A DNA stretch of 64,000 nt from CAZYBO01 sp964645205 (GTDB lineage Bacteria > Pseudomonadota > Alphaproteobacteria > Rickettsiales > SXRF01), in assembly GCA_964645205.1 (NCBI GenBank), contig CAZYBO010000004.1, positions 1 to 64,000 on the forward strand, in the 5' to 3' direction. Positions 48,816 through 56,976 of the stretch are shown one piece after another. Each line of letters opens with the position of its first letter. Positions within the stretch are counted from its first letter, which is position 1. The notes beneath the pieces were generated by a model that was not told where the DNA came from, ran no database searches, and worked only from the letters and a program-made list of their open reading frames with translations. The translations under genes and the position numbers were made by a program.

Positions 48816-49163
48816 ATGTACGCAAACACCATGACGGATTCCGCTAAACTATATGTCAGCCCCAAGGCTTTGCTGTTGAGCATGGCGGCGTTTGGAGCCG
48901 TCTTGATGATGACTTCTCCTGTATATGCAGGCGGCGCATGGACGCCGATGGGCGACGTGCTCTGCTACGTGGCAAGCATGTTTTACGGCAACCTTGGCCG
49001 CGGCCTTGCAACACTTGCGGTTATCGTGGTCGGTGTCGGCGCCACGCTCGGTAAAGTATCCTGGGGTCTGGCCATTACTGTCGCGGTCGGTATCGCCGTG
49101 GTATTCAACGCGCACGACGTTATGTCGCGACTGACGGGCAACTCCTCCGCCTGCAACGCTTAG
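48816..49163 (+). CDS. virB2: VirB2-like type IV secretion pilin
   Basis: A 115-residue protein with a long signal peptide (cleavage likely after VYA, about residue 38) and two strongly hydrophobic helices separated by a short basic turn: LATLAVIVVGVGATLG, then WGLAITVAVGIAVVF. This is the TrbC/VirB2 pattern; the mature pilin would be about 77 residues and would line the secretion pilus. Two cysteines remain after cleavage (CYVASM and the terminal SACNA), which could form a disulfide. AAAGGA precedes the ATG. It opens the type IV secretion locus. Confidence 0.85.
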   Translation: MYANTMTDSAKLYVSPKALLLSMAAFGAVLMMTSPVYAGGAWTPMGDVLCYVASMFYGNLGRGLATLAVIVVGVGATLGKVSWGLAITVAVGIAVVFNAHDVMSRLTGNSSACNA

Positions 49164-49202
49164 GCTAACTTTCTCCCCTAAAGCTGGCGTTCTGTCATAA
49201 AA

Positions 49203-49225
49203 CCGTCACAATTCTGTGCTAGAGT
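49203..49225 (+). promoter_or_regulatory. Shared secretion-locus box, copy B
   Basis: CCGTCACAA, six bases, then GCTAGAGT, 54 bp before the ATG at 49280. Layout and distance are nearly the same as in copy A. Confidence 0.5.
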
Positions 49226-49279
49226 TGAAACATAATAGACATTTGTTATGTTGCACCCAAGGCCTTTAGGAGAGTTTTT

Positions 49280-49840
49280 ATGGGACGTCCATCCAATATC
49301 AATACCGGCAAACGTAATGCCCAGGCACTGATCTACGCGCTCGCCAGCAGCACCTGCATGTTCTCCAGCGCATTTATAGGCGTAGCCTCCGCCCAGGAAT
49401 TACAGGGCGGAACGCCCCTTATTGGAACGCCACTCCCCGGCGTCAACATCAACCCCATTCAAGTTCCTGAGGTTGAAGATTACGCAACCTTTCAGGCGCG
49501 CATGAATCAACTGATGTACGCAAACATAACCCGTCCGACCAATACAGTCCCGAAAGCGGGCATGCAGCCCACCATGGTACCGTATAGCTGCTCCGTCTCG
49601 TCCTCGCCATGCACCATGGAAGTTCAGGGCAACATGGGAGCAGGATCGCCCAAGGCAGGCTCCGTTGGCGCTGTTGCACCGGTTGCAGGTGTTGGCGCCG
49701 GCAGACTCTTTGTTCGCCACTCCGTGCCGGCAGCGCCCGTAGCTGGAACCGGAGACGAATCGGAACCGGAACCGGAAGTGACAGTGGTAGTGAGCACTAC
49801 GACCCCCGCACCCACCTCACCACCGGTATCGATTCCGTAA
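49280..49840 (+). CDS. Unknown secreted protein within the type IV secretion locus
   Basis: Not recognised. The 186-residue protein has a signal peptide (cleavage likely after VASA, about residue 38), two cysteines close together (CSVSSSPC), a Gly/Ala/Val-rich middle and a C-terminal Pro/Glu/Thr-rich tail (ESEPEPEVTVVVSTTTPAP) that looks like an extended surface region. It has its own upstream box and a strong terminator, so it is a separate transcription unit between virB2 and virB4, where virB3 or virB5 usually lie. It has no VirB3-type membrane helices. A pilus-associated or adhesin role is only a guess. TTAGGAGAG precedes the ATG. Confidence 0.75.
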   Translation: MGRPSNINTGKRNAQALIYALASSTCMFSSAFIGVASAQELQGGTPLIGTPLPGVNINPIQVPEVEDYATFQARMNQLMYANITRPTNTVPKAGMQPTMVPYSCSVSSSPCTMEVQGNMGAGSPKAGSVGAVAPVAGVGAGRLFVRHSVPAAPVAGTGDESEPEPEVTVVVSTTTPAPTSPPVSIP

Positions 49841-49861
49841 TAACTTACTATTAATCAGGGT

Positions 49862-49897
49862 AAAAACGCGCATGTGTCAGACACAAGCGCGTTTTTT
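49862..49897 (+). terminator. Rho-independent terminator after the unknown secreted protein
   Basis: CGCGC-A-TGTGT, loop CAG, ACACA-A-GCGCG, with a leading A-run and trailing TTTTTT. It lies 21 bp after the stop of the gene at 49280. Confidence 0.85.
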
Positions 49898-49938
49898 CAT
49901 AAGCGCTAAACCTTCGTTTTTCACGCTTCGTCAACAAA

Positions 49939-49961
49939 CTGTCACAATTGTTTGCTATACT
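49939..49961 (+). promoter_or_regulatory. Shared secretion-locus box, copy C (upstream of virB4)
   Basis: CTGTCACAA, six bases, then GCTATACT, a good extended -10 (TGCTATACT). It lies 115 bp before virB4, directly after the terminator, so it probably drives virB4 through virB11. Confidence 0.5.
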
Positions 49962-50002
49962 GGCTTAGAGCCTTTGTTTCCACCTTTTGGCCAGCGTACC
50001 CC

Positions 50003-50080
50003 ATGCGGCATTTATTAATTTTTAATATCAGCATGTTAGAATTCAGCCAGCGTTTCACCACGGGGGCCGGCAGCATATGA
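50003..50080 (+). CDS. Candidate 25-residue leader ORF overlapping the virB4 start
   Basis: ATG at 50003 opens a 25-codon frame (MRHLLIFNISMLEFSQRF...) whose TGA at 50078-50080 overlaps the virB4 ATG as ATGA. No clear ribosome site precedes it. It may be a coupled leader peptide or chance; its length is too short for VirB3. Confidence 0.2.
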   Translation: MRHLLIFNISMLEFSQRFTTGAGSI

Positions 50081-52497
50081 TACCTTTTTTGAACAAAAAA
50101 GAGGATGAAGACGAAGCGGCAGCGAAGCCGGCGGCACCGGTAATTCCTCACCTGCCTTTCGATGAATTCATTCCCTATTATGCGCATTACAATGCGCATA
50201 CGCTGATGACCAAGAACGGTGAGCTGATGCAGTTCATCAAGATCGACAGCAATACGCAGGGGTTGAATTACGAAAGCGGCGACGGCAGCGCCAGCTCCGT
50301 GCGCGAAAGCATCCGCGCCGCTATCGCCGCGGCTATCACCACGGATCACTATGCCGTATGGATTCACACACAGCGCAAGCGTAAACCCGTAAGTTACGAC
50401 TGCCATTACAGCAACCCGCTTGCCGAACACATGCAGTCGCAATGGCAGAAAAAATGCCGCTGGAAATATCAGTACTACAACGAGATCTATGTCACGATCA
50501 TGCATAGCGGCCAGTCGTGCGACTTGTTCGACAAAAAATCCCTGCCGCATACGATTGTGCCGAAAAAGAATCGTTCCTGGCGTAACGCCTATTTCGATAA
50601 GATCGCCGCCGAACTCGACGGGGTGTGCGACACGATGCTCCAGCGTATTCGCAAAAACTATAACGCCCAACGCCTCGCCGTCACGGAGCGTATCGCAGAC
50701 AGTCTGGGTGGTGCGCCTGTGTTTTACTCAGAGCCAGTAGAGTTTCTGGGCGAATTGGTGAACATGCGCAGCAATGCGTTTCCACTTGACGAGATGGATA
50801 TAAGCAAACAGTTGCTCACCCACAACCTTACGTTCGGCTTCAACGCACTGGAGTCGGCAGGCGCGCAGGACGGCAAGCGCTTCGCCGCACTGCTCACGTT
50901 GAAACAGTACCATGAGATCACGCCGGAGATCGCCGATCACCTCCTGCAATATCCTGTGGAAATGTCGATCGCGCAGAGCATACGTTTCATTCCACACCAG
51001 CGCGCGCTGAAGCAGTATCGCGAACAAAAAGTGCTGTTTGAGATCAGCGACGACGCCTACTCCGCCCGTGTTTCCGGGCTCGATGAAATGCTCCGGAGCA
51101 ACCAGAAACGTCCTACCGACTATTGCGAGCAGCAGACGACGATCATGGTATTTGTCGACGAATACCGCCAGCTCGACCGCGAAGTGCACAACGTACAGCA
51201 GGCATTCGCGCAGATGGGTTTGATCGCGGTGCGCGAGGACGTCAAGCTCGAGGAATGCTTCTGGTCGCAACTACCGGGTAATTTTCCCTTTATCCGCCGC
51301 AGGATTCCGCTGAACACGGCACGCGTGGGCGGATTCGTGCGGCTCAACCTGTTCCCCGACGGCGCCGAGCGCAACCTGCACTGGAAACAACCGGTCAACC
51401 TCATTCCCACAACGGTCAATTCACCGTACCATTTTAATTTTCACCATCAGGACAACGGCCATACGGTGCTATTCGATTTCAATTCCTTTCAGGATGCGGC
51501 GGCCACCGTGCTGGTCAATTTCCTGCTGACGTCGTCGCTGAAATTCAAGGGGCGCACCTATATTTTCGACCGCGGGCAATCGGCGCAGCTTTTCTTCAAC
51601 AAGCTAGGCGGAAAGTATCACGGCTTCCGCTCAAAAACCGTGAAGTCTGATGTGAATACGCTACATCTGAACCCGTTTGCGCTGGAAGACATGCCGCGCA
51701 ACCATGCGTTCTTGCTGGCATGGTGCGGCGAGTTGCTCGCACCGGCGCACGAAGTCAGCGACGCACAAAAAGCCGTGCTGAAACAGGCCATCGCGCAACT
51801 CTATGCCGACGCGCCCGCACAGCGCAATCTTACCGCGCTTGTCGAACATATTCGGCAGGCTGACGCATCCCTTGCGGAAGCGTTTTCACCCTTCTACGGC
51901 AGCGGTGCGCATGCCGGGCTGTTCGACGCGCCGGGCGAAGCGCTTGATCTCCAAACCCCGCTGCACGCATTCGATATGGAAACGCTAGCGAAAACCCCTG
52001 CGGTCATGATCGCCGCGTTCGCCTACCTCATGCACCGGGTTATCAACACGCTCGACGGCACCCCCACCATCATCGTCCTGCACGAAGCGTGGGATCTTCT
52101 TGAAAATAATTTCTTCGCGCCGCGCCTCGAAAGCCTGATGGAGATGCTCAGGCAGAACAATGCCATGCTTATCTTTACCACCCGTCACCCATCGGACTGC
52201 GCAGCGAAGCAGACCTTCCCGATCATCATGCAGCAATGCGCCACCCAGATTTATGTGCCCGACGATGTGGAAATCAAGTACCACACGATACTGCCCGCCC
52301 TGAGCACGCATGATACGCGCCGCCTCCAGCGCATGAACCGCCAGCACGGTGAGTTCATGATCAAGCAGCGCTCTGAAACCATCGGGCTTTCCGTCGATTT
52401 CCTAGGCATGGAAGATGTGCGTTCGATCTTCGCCAACGACATCAAAACCCTGTTTGCCGCCGGCGGCCCATTCGCCAGCACAGCGAAAGCGAGCTGA
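50077..52497 (+). CDS. virB4: VirB4-like protein with degenerate nucleotide-binding motifs
   Basis: The 806-residue protein has the length and overall pattern of VirB4, the ATPase that energises pilus assembly and substrate transfer. Where VirB4 has GHT-LIL-GPTGSGKT-VLLNFLL, this one reads GHTVLFDFNSFQDAAATVLV (residues 461-480): all P-loop glycines and the lysine are gone (Ala476 at the Lys position), Thr477 is kept, and three residues are extra. The Walker B DEAW is HEAW (His669-Glu-Ala-Trp). ATP hydrolysis by this chain is therefore unlikely. The rest is well conserved and the frame is open, so it is not a simple pseudogene. A catalytic VirB4 may lie elsewhere, as Rickettsiales encode two VirB4 forms. 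It is followed by virB6 one base after its stop. Confidence 0.88.
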   Translation: MIPFLNKKEDEDEAAAKPAAPVIPHLPFDEFIPYYAHYNAHTLMTKNGELMQFIKIDSNTQGLNYESGDGSASSVRESIRAAIAAAITTDHYAVWIHTQRKRKPVSYDCHYSNPLAEHMQSQWQKKCRWKYQYYNEIYVTIMHSGQSCDLFDKKSLPHTIVPKKNRSWRNAYFDKIAAELDGVCDTMLQRIRKNYNAQRLAVTERIADSLGGAPVFYSEPVEFLGELVNMRSNAFPLDEMDISKQLLTHNLTFGFNALESAGAQDGKRFAALLTLKQYHEITPEIADHLLQYPVEMSIAQSIRFIPHQRALKQYREQKVLFEISDDAYSARVSGLDEMLRSNQKRPTDYCEQQTTIMVFVDEYRQLDREVHNVQQAFAQMGLIAVREDVKLEECFWSQLPGNFPFIRRRIPLNTARVGGFVRLNLFPDGAERNLHWKQPVNLIPTTVNSPYHFNFHHQDNGHTVLFDFNSFQDAAATVLVNFLLTSSLKFKGRTYIFDRGQSAQLFFNKLGGKYHGFRSKTVKSDVNTLHLNPFALEDMPRNHAFLLAWCGELLAPAHEVSDAQKAVLKQAIAQLYADAPAQRNLTALVEHIRQADASLAEAFSPFYGSGAHAGLFDAPGEALDLQTPLHAFDMETLAKTPAVMIAAFAYLMHRVINTLDGTPTIIVLHEAWDLLENNFFAPRLESLMEMLRQNNAMLIFTTRHPSDCAAKQTFPIIMQQCATQIYVPDDVEIKYHTILPALSTHDTRRLQRMNRQHGEFMIKQRSETIGLSVDFLGMEDVRSIFANDIKTLFAAGGPFASTAKAS

Positions 52498-52498
52498 A

Positions 52499-53950
52499 AT
52501 GATGGGGAAACTGCATAGAACCCTGTTGCTGTTTCTGACGGTGTGGACACTGGTGCTTATGCCCGTGCAAGCGATGGCGGCAGCCGACCTCACCTGTAAT
52601 CAGGCGCTGCCCGCCGGCGGTAAATTATGGAACACCGACACGATCGCGGACGGCTTCTGCGCCGCGCGCGGCAGTGGCCTCAATTTTACCTATCACCCGC
52701 TTTCCACCATCGTCTGTAACGTTGTTTACATTCTCAACGACGTGCTCGGACGCGTCTATTGTAGCCTTCAGTTCGACATGCGCGATACGCTTTCGGCGGC
52801 TCTCAGTCTCTATATTGCCGTATTCGGCGCGCAACTGCTCATGGGCACGGCACAACTCAACACCAAGGAAATCATGACGCGCCTGCTGAAAATAGCCGGT
52901 GTCTGGAGCTTCGCCACCTACTCCGTCTGGGGCATAGGGCTTGCGTTCAATTTCTTCATCGACATCGTGTTTAGCGGGGTCTACTGGGTGTTGCAATCCA
53001 TCCCTAACAACGCGTTCCACGACCCTACATCCGCCTGCTACGACGCCTATACCAGCGGCGCAACCGGGGTGATGGGCGTGTTCTCCATGCTCGATGAGGC
53101 GATGTGCAACGCGCTGCGCGGCTCATTCATCAGCAACAACGCCAAGGTCATCGCGTTTTTTGCTTTCATTTCCTATAACGGCAACCTGCCTATATTCGGT
53201 ATGGCTGTATACTGGGTATGGAAAAATTTTATCATCATGGTGCGCGCGCTGGTGAGCTTCCTGCTCGGCATCAGCGCGCTGGCATTCCTGATTTCCCTCA
53301 GCCCGATTTTCCTGAGCATGATGCTGTTCCAGTCCACCCTACAATTCTTCGAGAACTGGCTGAAATACATGATCTCGTTCTCGTTGCAGATCATTATCGT
53401 ATTCGCCTGCCTTGCGATGTGGATCACGCTCACCATGCTGCTCATCGATTTCTTCACCGAGTTGGCAAGCCTGATTTTCCCTTACAATAAAATCTGGGCG
53501 GGCGCACAGATGCAGGATCCCGTTTCCTATTACGGCCTGTGCCAGTTCCAGATCACCGCCGGACCGCTGGGGCCGGTGGCGACATGCACGGCCAATACGC
53601 CGCTGATCCCGATGTCGATGGTGCCGCGCAAGGCCGACCTGATGTATTACCTCGCCTACCATCTCTCGATGCTTATCCTGATGGCCTATGCGTTCGACGC
53701 GCTGCTGAGGGACGCTCCCAATATCGCCCAGCAGCTCGCCGGGCCGCAATACATCCCCGCACTCGGTATGGGTTTTGGTGTTAACAAAGGCGGCATGATC
53801 CGCGGCGGCCAGAACCTCACCAACCGCATATCAGGCGGCGGCGCCCTGAGCCTAGCGAATACCGCCGGTGGAGGGGGCGCTAACACGCGCAGTCTGGTAG
53901 GCAGAGTGGGTGATATGGTGAGCGGTGCGCTCAGAAGGGGCTTGCGATGA
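52499..53950 (+). CDS. virB6: VirB6-like type IV secretion membrane protein
   Basis: A 483-residue inner-membrane protein with an N-terminal signal (cleavage near AMAAA) and at least five further hydrophobic segments between about residues 100 and 420. The TrbL/VirB6 core is marked by LLKIAGVWSFATYSVWGIGL, FLLGISALAFLISLSPIFLS and LSMLILMAYAFDALL. VirB6 forms part of the channel across the inner membrane. The C-terminal tail is Gly/Arg-rich. The start is the first of two ATGs right after the virB4 stop. Its TGA overlaps a small downstream ORF as ATGA. Confidence 0.88.
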   Translation: MMGKLHRTLLLFLTVWTLVLMPVQAMAAADLTCNQALPAGGKLWNTDTIADGFCAARGSGLNFTYHPLSTIVCNVVYILNDVLGRVYCSLQFDMRDTLSAALSLYIAVFGAQLLMGTAQLNTKEIMTRLLKIAGVWSFATYSVWGIGLAFNFFIDIVFSGVYWVLQSIPNNAFHDPTSACYDAYTSGATGVMGVFSMLDEAMCNALRGSFISNNAKVIAFFAFISYNGNLPIFGMAVYWVWKNFIIMVRALVSFLLGISALAFLISLSPIFLSMMLFQSTLQFFENWLKYMISFSLQIIIVFACLAMWITLTMLLIDFFTELASLIFPYNKIWAGAQMQDPVSYYGLCQFQITAGPLGPVATCTANTPLIPMSMVPRKADLMYYLAYHLSMLILMAYAFDALLRDAPNIAQQLAGPQYIPALGMGFGVNKGGMIRGGQNLTNRISGGGALSLANTAGGGGANTRSLVGRVGDMVSGALRRGLR

Positions 53951-54009
53951 GGTTAATAACGTTTACTATTAACGTTTTGTTTAGTTTGGCGGCGTATAGT
54001 GGGGCGTAA
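53947..54009 (+). CDS. Candidate 20-residue peptide in the VirB7 position
   Basis: ATG at 53947 overlaps the virB6 TGA (ATGA) and encodes MRLITFTINVLFSLAAYSGA before TAA. The peptide looks like a bare signal sequence. In Agrobacterium-type loci the small lipoprotein VirB7 lies near this position (between virB6 and virB8), but the lipobox cysteine is absent here. It may be a VirB7 remnant, a coupled leader, or chance. Confidence 0.3.
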   Translation: MRLITFTINVLFSLAAYSGA

Positions 54010-54049
54010 CTGTTCTATTTATTATTATTTTTCAAATTAATGACTAGGC

Positions 54050-54721
54050 ATGAGTAAGAAAACCGACATTCCCGAAGAGCACGCGAACTGGTACAAGGAT
54101 CGTTACCAGTATGTCGTCGTGCAACGCAAGCTGCTGACCCTGATCACCATGCTTTCGCTGCTGTGCACGCTGGGAACGGTATTGTCGATCGCCTATCTCA
54201 CCCCGCTTAAGAGCGTGGAACCGTTCGTGATCCAGGTTGACCAGAAAAGCGGCATCACCCAGACCGTAGACCCCCTGACCGTCAAGGAGTTGACCGCCAA
54301 CGAATCGGTCAATAACTTCTTCATTGTGCAGTATATACGCTCGCGAGAGTCCTACAGCATTCACGACCTCGCCCGCAATTACAACATCGTGCGCATCATG
54401 TCCGACAGGGACAGGGTGTATAACGGCTTCATCGCCGAGGCCGACCCCAACAACCCCCGCAGCAACGCCGCCAGGCTGGGCAGTACCGGCCAGAGAAGCG
54501 TTAAATTCAAGTCCATTAGCTATTTAAGCCCGCAATTGGCGCAGGCACGCATCATTGTGGAGGAAAAAGGCGATAATGTACCGCCCAACCAGCAACATAA
54601 GATTGTACTTCTTGCGTTTGAGTATATAAAATTAAACCTAACCAGTGAGGAACGTTACATTAATCCGTTAGGATTCCGCGTAACAGAGTATCGCTTAGAC
54701 GAGGACACGTTGCCAAAATGA
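54050..54721 (+). CDS. virB8: VirB8-like type IV secretion assembly factor
   Basis: A 223-residue bitopic protein: a short cytoplasmic start, one membrane helix at about 27-48 (LLTLITMLSLLCTLGTVLSI) and a periplasmic NTF2-like domain. Family marks are TPLKSVEPFVIQVD after the helix, YIRSRESYSIHDLARNYNIV, and NPLGFRVTEYRLDED at the end. VirB8 nucleates the inner-membrane complex and contacts VirB9 and VirB10. Its stop overlaps the virB9 start as ATGA. Confidence 0.95.
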   Translation: MSKKTDIPEEHANWYKDRYQYVVVQRKLLTLITMLSLLCTLGTVLSIAYLTPLKSVEPFVIQVDQKSGITQTVDPLTVKELTANESVNNFFIVQYIRSRESYSIHDLARNYNIVRIMSDRDRVYNGFIAEADPNNPRSNAARLGSTGQRSVKFKSISYLSPQLAQARIIVEEKGDNVPPNQQHKIVLLAFEYIKLNLTSEERYINPLGFRVTEYRLDEDTLPK

Positions 54722-55584
54722 GAATCAAACCCCGCATCCTGACTTTCGCAGCAGTGGCATTCACTTGGGTTTCCCCCGGCAGCGCGTTCGCCGCGCCCGC
54801 GGAACTTACGCCGCCGGTGGACAGCCGCATCAAACTGCTCATGTACGATGAAAACGATGTGTACACCATCACTGCGAAATACGGGTACCAGACCAATGTG
54901 GTATTCTCACCCTCCGAGGAAATCCAGACCATCTCCGTCGGCGACCGCAGCCTGTGGCAGATCATCCCGGCAGGCAACCGCATGTTCATCCGCCCCATGT
55001 CGCAAGATGTCATCACCAACATGACCATCCTCACCAACAAGCGTTCCTATCAGTTCGACCTGAAAGCAGTGCCGGAAGACAAGGAAGGCGCCAACATTTA
55101 TGTGGCTAAATTCGTATATCCGGAAGACATCCGCCACATCCATGAGCCGGAATTCCTCTCCGCGCCTACCGAAAAAGAAGCCCCCGTGCAGCCGGTTGAT
55201 CTGAAAACCGCACCTGCCGCCACCGAAGGCTCTGCTACACCTGCAGCAGCAGCGCCCATCGCCCCGCCGTCCGCTCCTCTTGCATCGGCCGGCGCCGGCA
55301 TCACACATCCGGTGAATCCCAATTACAACTACACCTATACGGGGCCCGACGAGCTTGCGCCTACGCAGGTGTATGACGACGGCAAAACCACTTACTTCAA
55401 ATACCGCGCCGTCAACCAGTCCCTGCCGAATATTTACGTCATCGAGGCGGACGGACGTGAGCAACCTGTCACGCGCTACGTGCGCGGGGATGCGATGGCG
55501 GTCGATATCGTAGCAGCGAAATTTGCGCTGAAAAACAGCAACGGCACGATCCTTATTTTCAACGAAATGCTGAATCCATTATAG
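54718..55584 (+). CDS. virB9: VirB9-like type IV secretion outer-complex protein
   Basis: A 288-residue secreted protein with a signal peptide (cleavage after AFA, about residue 26), an N-terminal CagX/VirB9 beta domain (VDSRIKLLMYDENDVYTI, QTISVGDRSLWQIIPAGNR) and a Pro/Ala linker. The C-terminal domain (DDGKTTYFKYRAVNQSLPNI) joins VirB10 and VirB7 in the outer-membrane core. With no VirB7 lipoprotein recognised, how its C-terminal domain is anchored is unclear. It overlaps virB8 by four bases. Confidence 0.95.
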   Translation: MRIKPRILTFAAVAFTWVSPGSAFAAPAELTPPVDSRIKLLMYDENDVYTITAKYGYQTNVVFSPSEEIQTISVGDRSLWQIIPAGNRMFIRPMSQDVITNMTILTNKRSYQFDLKAVPEDKEGANIYVAKFVYPEDIRHIHEPEFLSAPTEKEAPVQPVDLKTAPAATEGSATPAAAAPIAPPSAPLASAGAGITHPVNPNYNYTYTGPDELAPTQVYDDGKTTYFKYRAVNQSLPNIYVIEADGREQPVTRYVRGDAMAVDIVAAKFALKNSNGTILIFNEMLNPL

Positions 55585-55591
55585 GACCGCT

Positions 55592-56974
55592 ATGGATAAC
55601 AATGAAAACAACCCGCCTCCTCCGCCGGTAAATCCGGATCCCGCACCTGGCTCAGGCTATGGTGATACGGACGATTATTCGTCCGGCATCCAAGACGGCG
55701 ACGTTCAGGACGTACTTGCCATGGATCGCGGAACCAGCACCGGTAGCGGCCCGGGCAAGGTTATCGCATTCGGGTTCATGATGCTACTCGTGGCCGGGTT
55801 CGTGCTCTATTCATTATTTGCCGAAAAACCCAAGGGTCCCGCAGTCAACGATGTCGTCGCAGCCGCAACCCCGTCCGACATCGAAGCCACCCCTCCGCCT
55901 CCGCCAACCATACCGACGATCGCAACGACCTCGGCTGCGACCACGGCTGCATTACCTCCGCCGCCGCCGCCACCGCCGCCACCTCCTCCTCCGCCGCCGC
56001 CTCCGCCGAATCCGAAAAGCGTAGGGTCGCAATCGGCATCAGCGGCTGCCATTACGGGCGCTCCCCCGCCCCCTCCGCCACCCAGCGGACGCGCTGCACC
56101 TCCGCCTGCGCCTGACGTATCCAAAGCCATCAGCTTTGCTGGCGGCGGCGGCGATAAAGAAGCACAGCGCCGTGCTAAATCGAACATGATGGTGCTTGAT
56201 GGCGGCGGCGGTAAAAAAGGCGGCGCCGAACAGAAAGCTGCAGGCGATGCACTCGATGCGGGAGATGCGAACAAGGCATTCACCACCAACGCGATCCGCG
56301 CCACCAAAGCGGAAAAAGCGACGGCGACGCGCTTGAGCAATCTCAGCATCACCATCGCGCAAGGCAAAATCATCAATGCCGTGCTGGAAACCGCGGTCAA
56401 CACCCAGCTTCCGGGCACACTGCGCGCCATCGTCAGCCGCGACGTCTATGCGGAAGCCGGACGTGAAGTCATGATTACCAAAGGTTCGCGACTGATCGGC
56501 ACGTACAACACGGGTATCGTGCGCGGACAGAATCGCGTGCTGATCGTGTGGACGCGTCTTATACGTCCCGACGGGCTCGACATCGCTATCGGCTCCCCGG
56601 CAGTGGATTCGCTAGGCCGCGCAGGTATCGAAGGTGTGGTGGACAACCGCTACTCCGAAATCTTCAGCACGGCTATCCTGACCAGCATGCTGTCGGTCGG
56701 TATCGCGGTGGCCGCCGACGCCGTATCGCCGGGCGACCAGACTACGACCAGCACGCAGCGTACCGACGGCAGCTCCAGCACCACCGGCTCTACGGCAGGT
56801 GTGGCTGCTTCCGAAGGGATAAGCAATCTCGGCACGGCATCGAAAGACATCGTCAATACGATGCTTGACCTGAAACCAATCATCACGATTGATCAGGGCA
56901 CACCGATTAGCGTATTCGTCAATAAGGATTTAACCTTCCCGAGCGCGCTGCTCGACTCGCAGTTTGTCGAATAA
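55592..56974 (+). CDS. virB10: VirB10-like type IV secretion protein with 18-proline run
   Basis: A 460-residue protein spanning both membranes: one helix at about residues 56-76 (VIAFGFMMLLVAGFVLYSLF), a long Pro-rich periplasmic stretch and the C-terminal TrbI/VirB10 barrel domain (VLETAVNTQLPGTLRAIVSR, GSRLIGTYNTGIVRGQNRVL). VirB10 senses ATP use and gates the outer channel. About 18 prolines in a row occur near residue 120-140, written with mixed CCN codons, so translation probably relies on EF-P. AGGA precedes the ATG. Confidence 0.95.
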   Translation: MDNNENNPPPPPVNPDPAPGSGYGDTDDYSSGIQDGDVQDVLAMDRGTSTGSGPGKVIAFGFMMLLVAGFVLYSLFAEKPKGPAVNDVVAAATPSDIEATPPPPPTIPTIATTSAATTAALPPPPPPPPPPPPPPPPPPNPKSVGSQSASAAAITGAPPPPPPPSGRAAPPPAPDVSKAISFAGGGGDKEAQRRAKSNMMVLDGGGGKKGGAEQKAAGDALDAGDANKAFTTNAIRATKAEKATATRLSNLSITIAQGKIINAVLETAVNTQLPGTLRAIVSRDVYAEAGREVMITKGSRLIGTYNTGIVRGQNRVLIVWTRLIRPDGLDIAIGSPAVDSLGRAGIEGVVDNRYSEIFSTAILTSMLSVGIAVAADAVSPGDQTTTSTQRTDGSSSTTGSTAGVAASEGISNLGTASKDIVNTMLDLKPIITIDQGTPISVFVNKDLTFPSALLDSQFVE

Positions 56975-56976
56975 GG

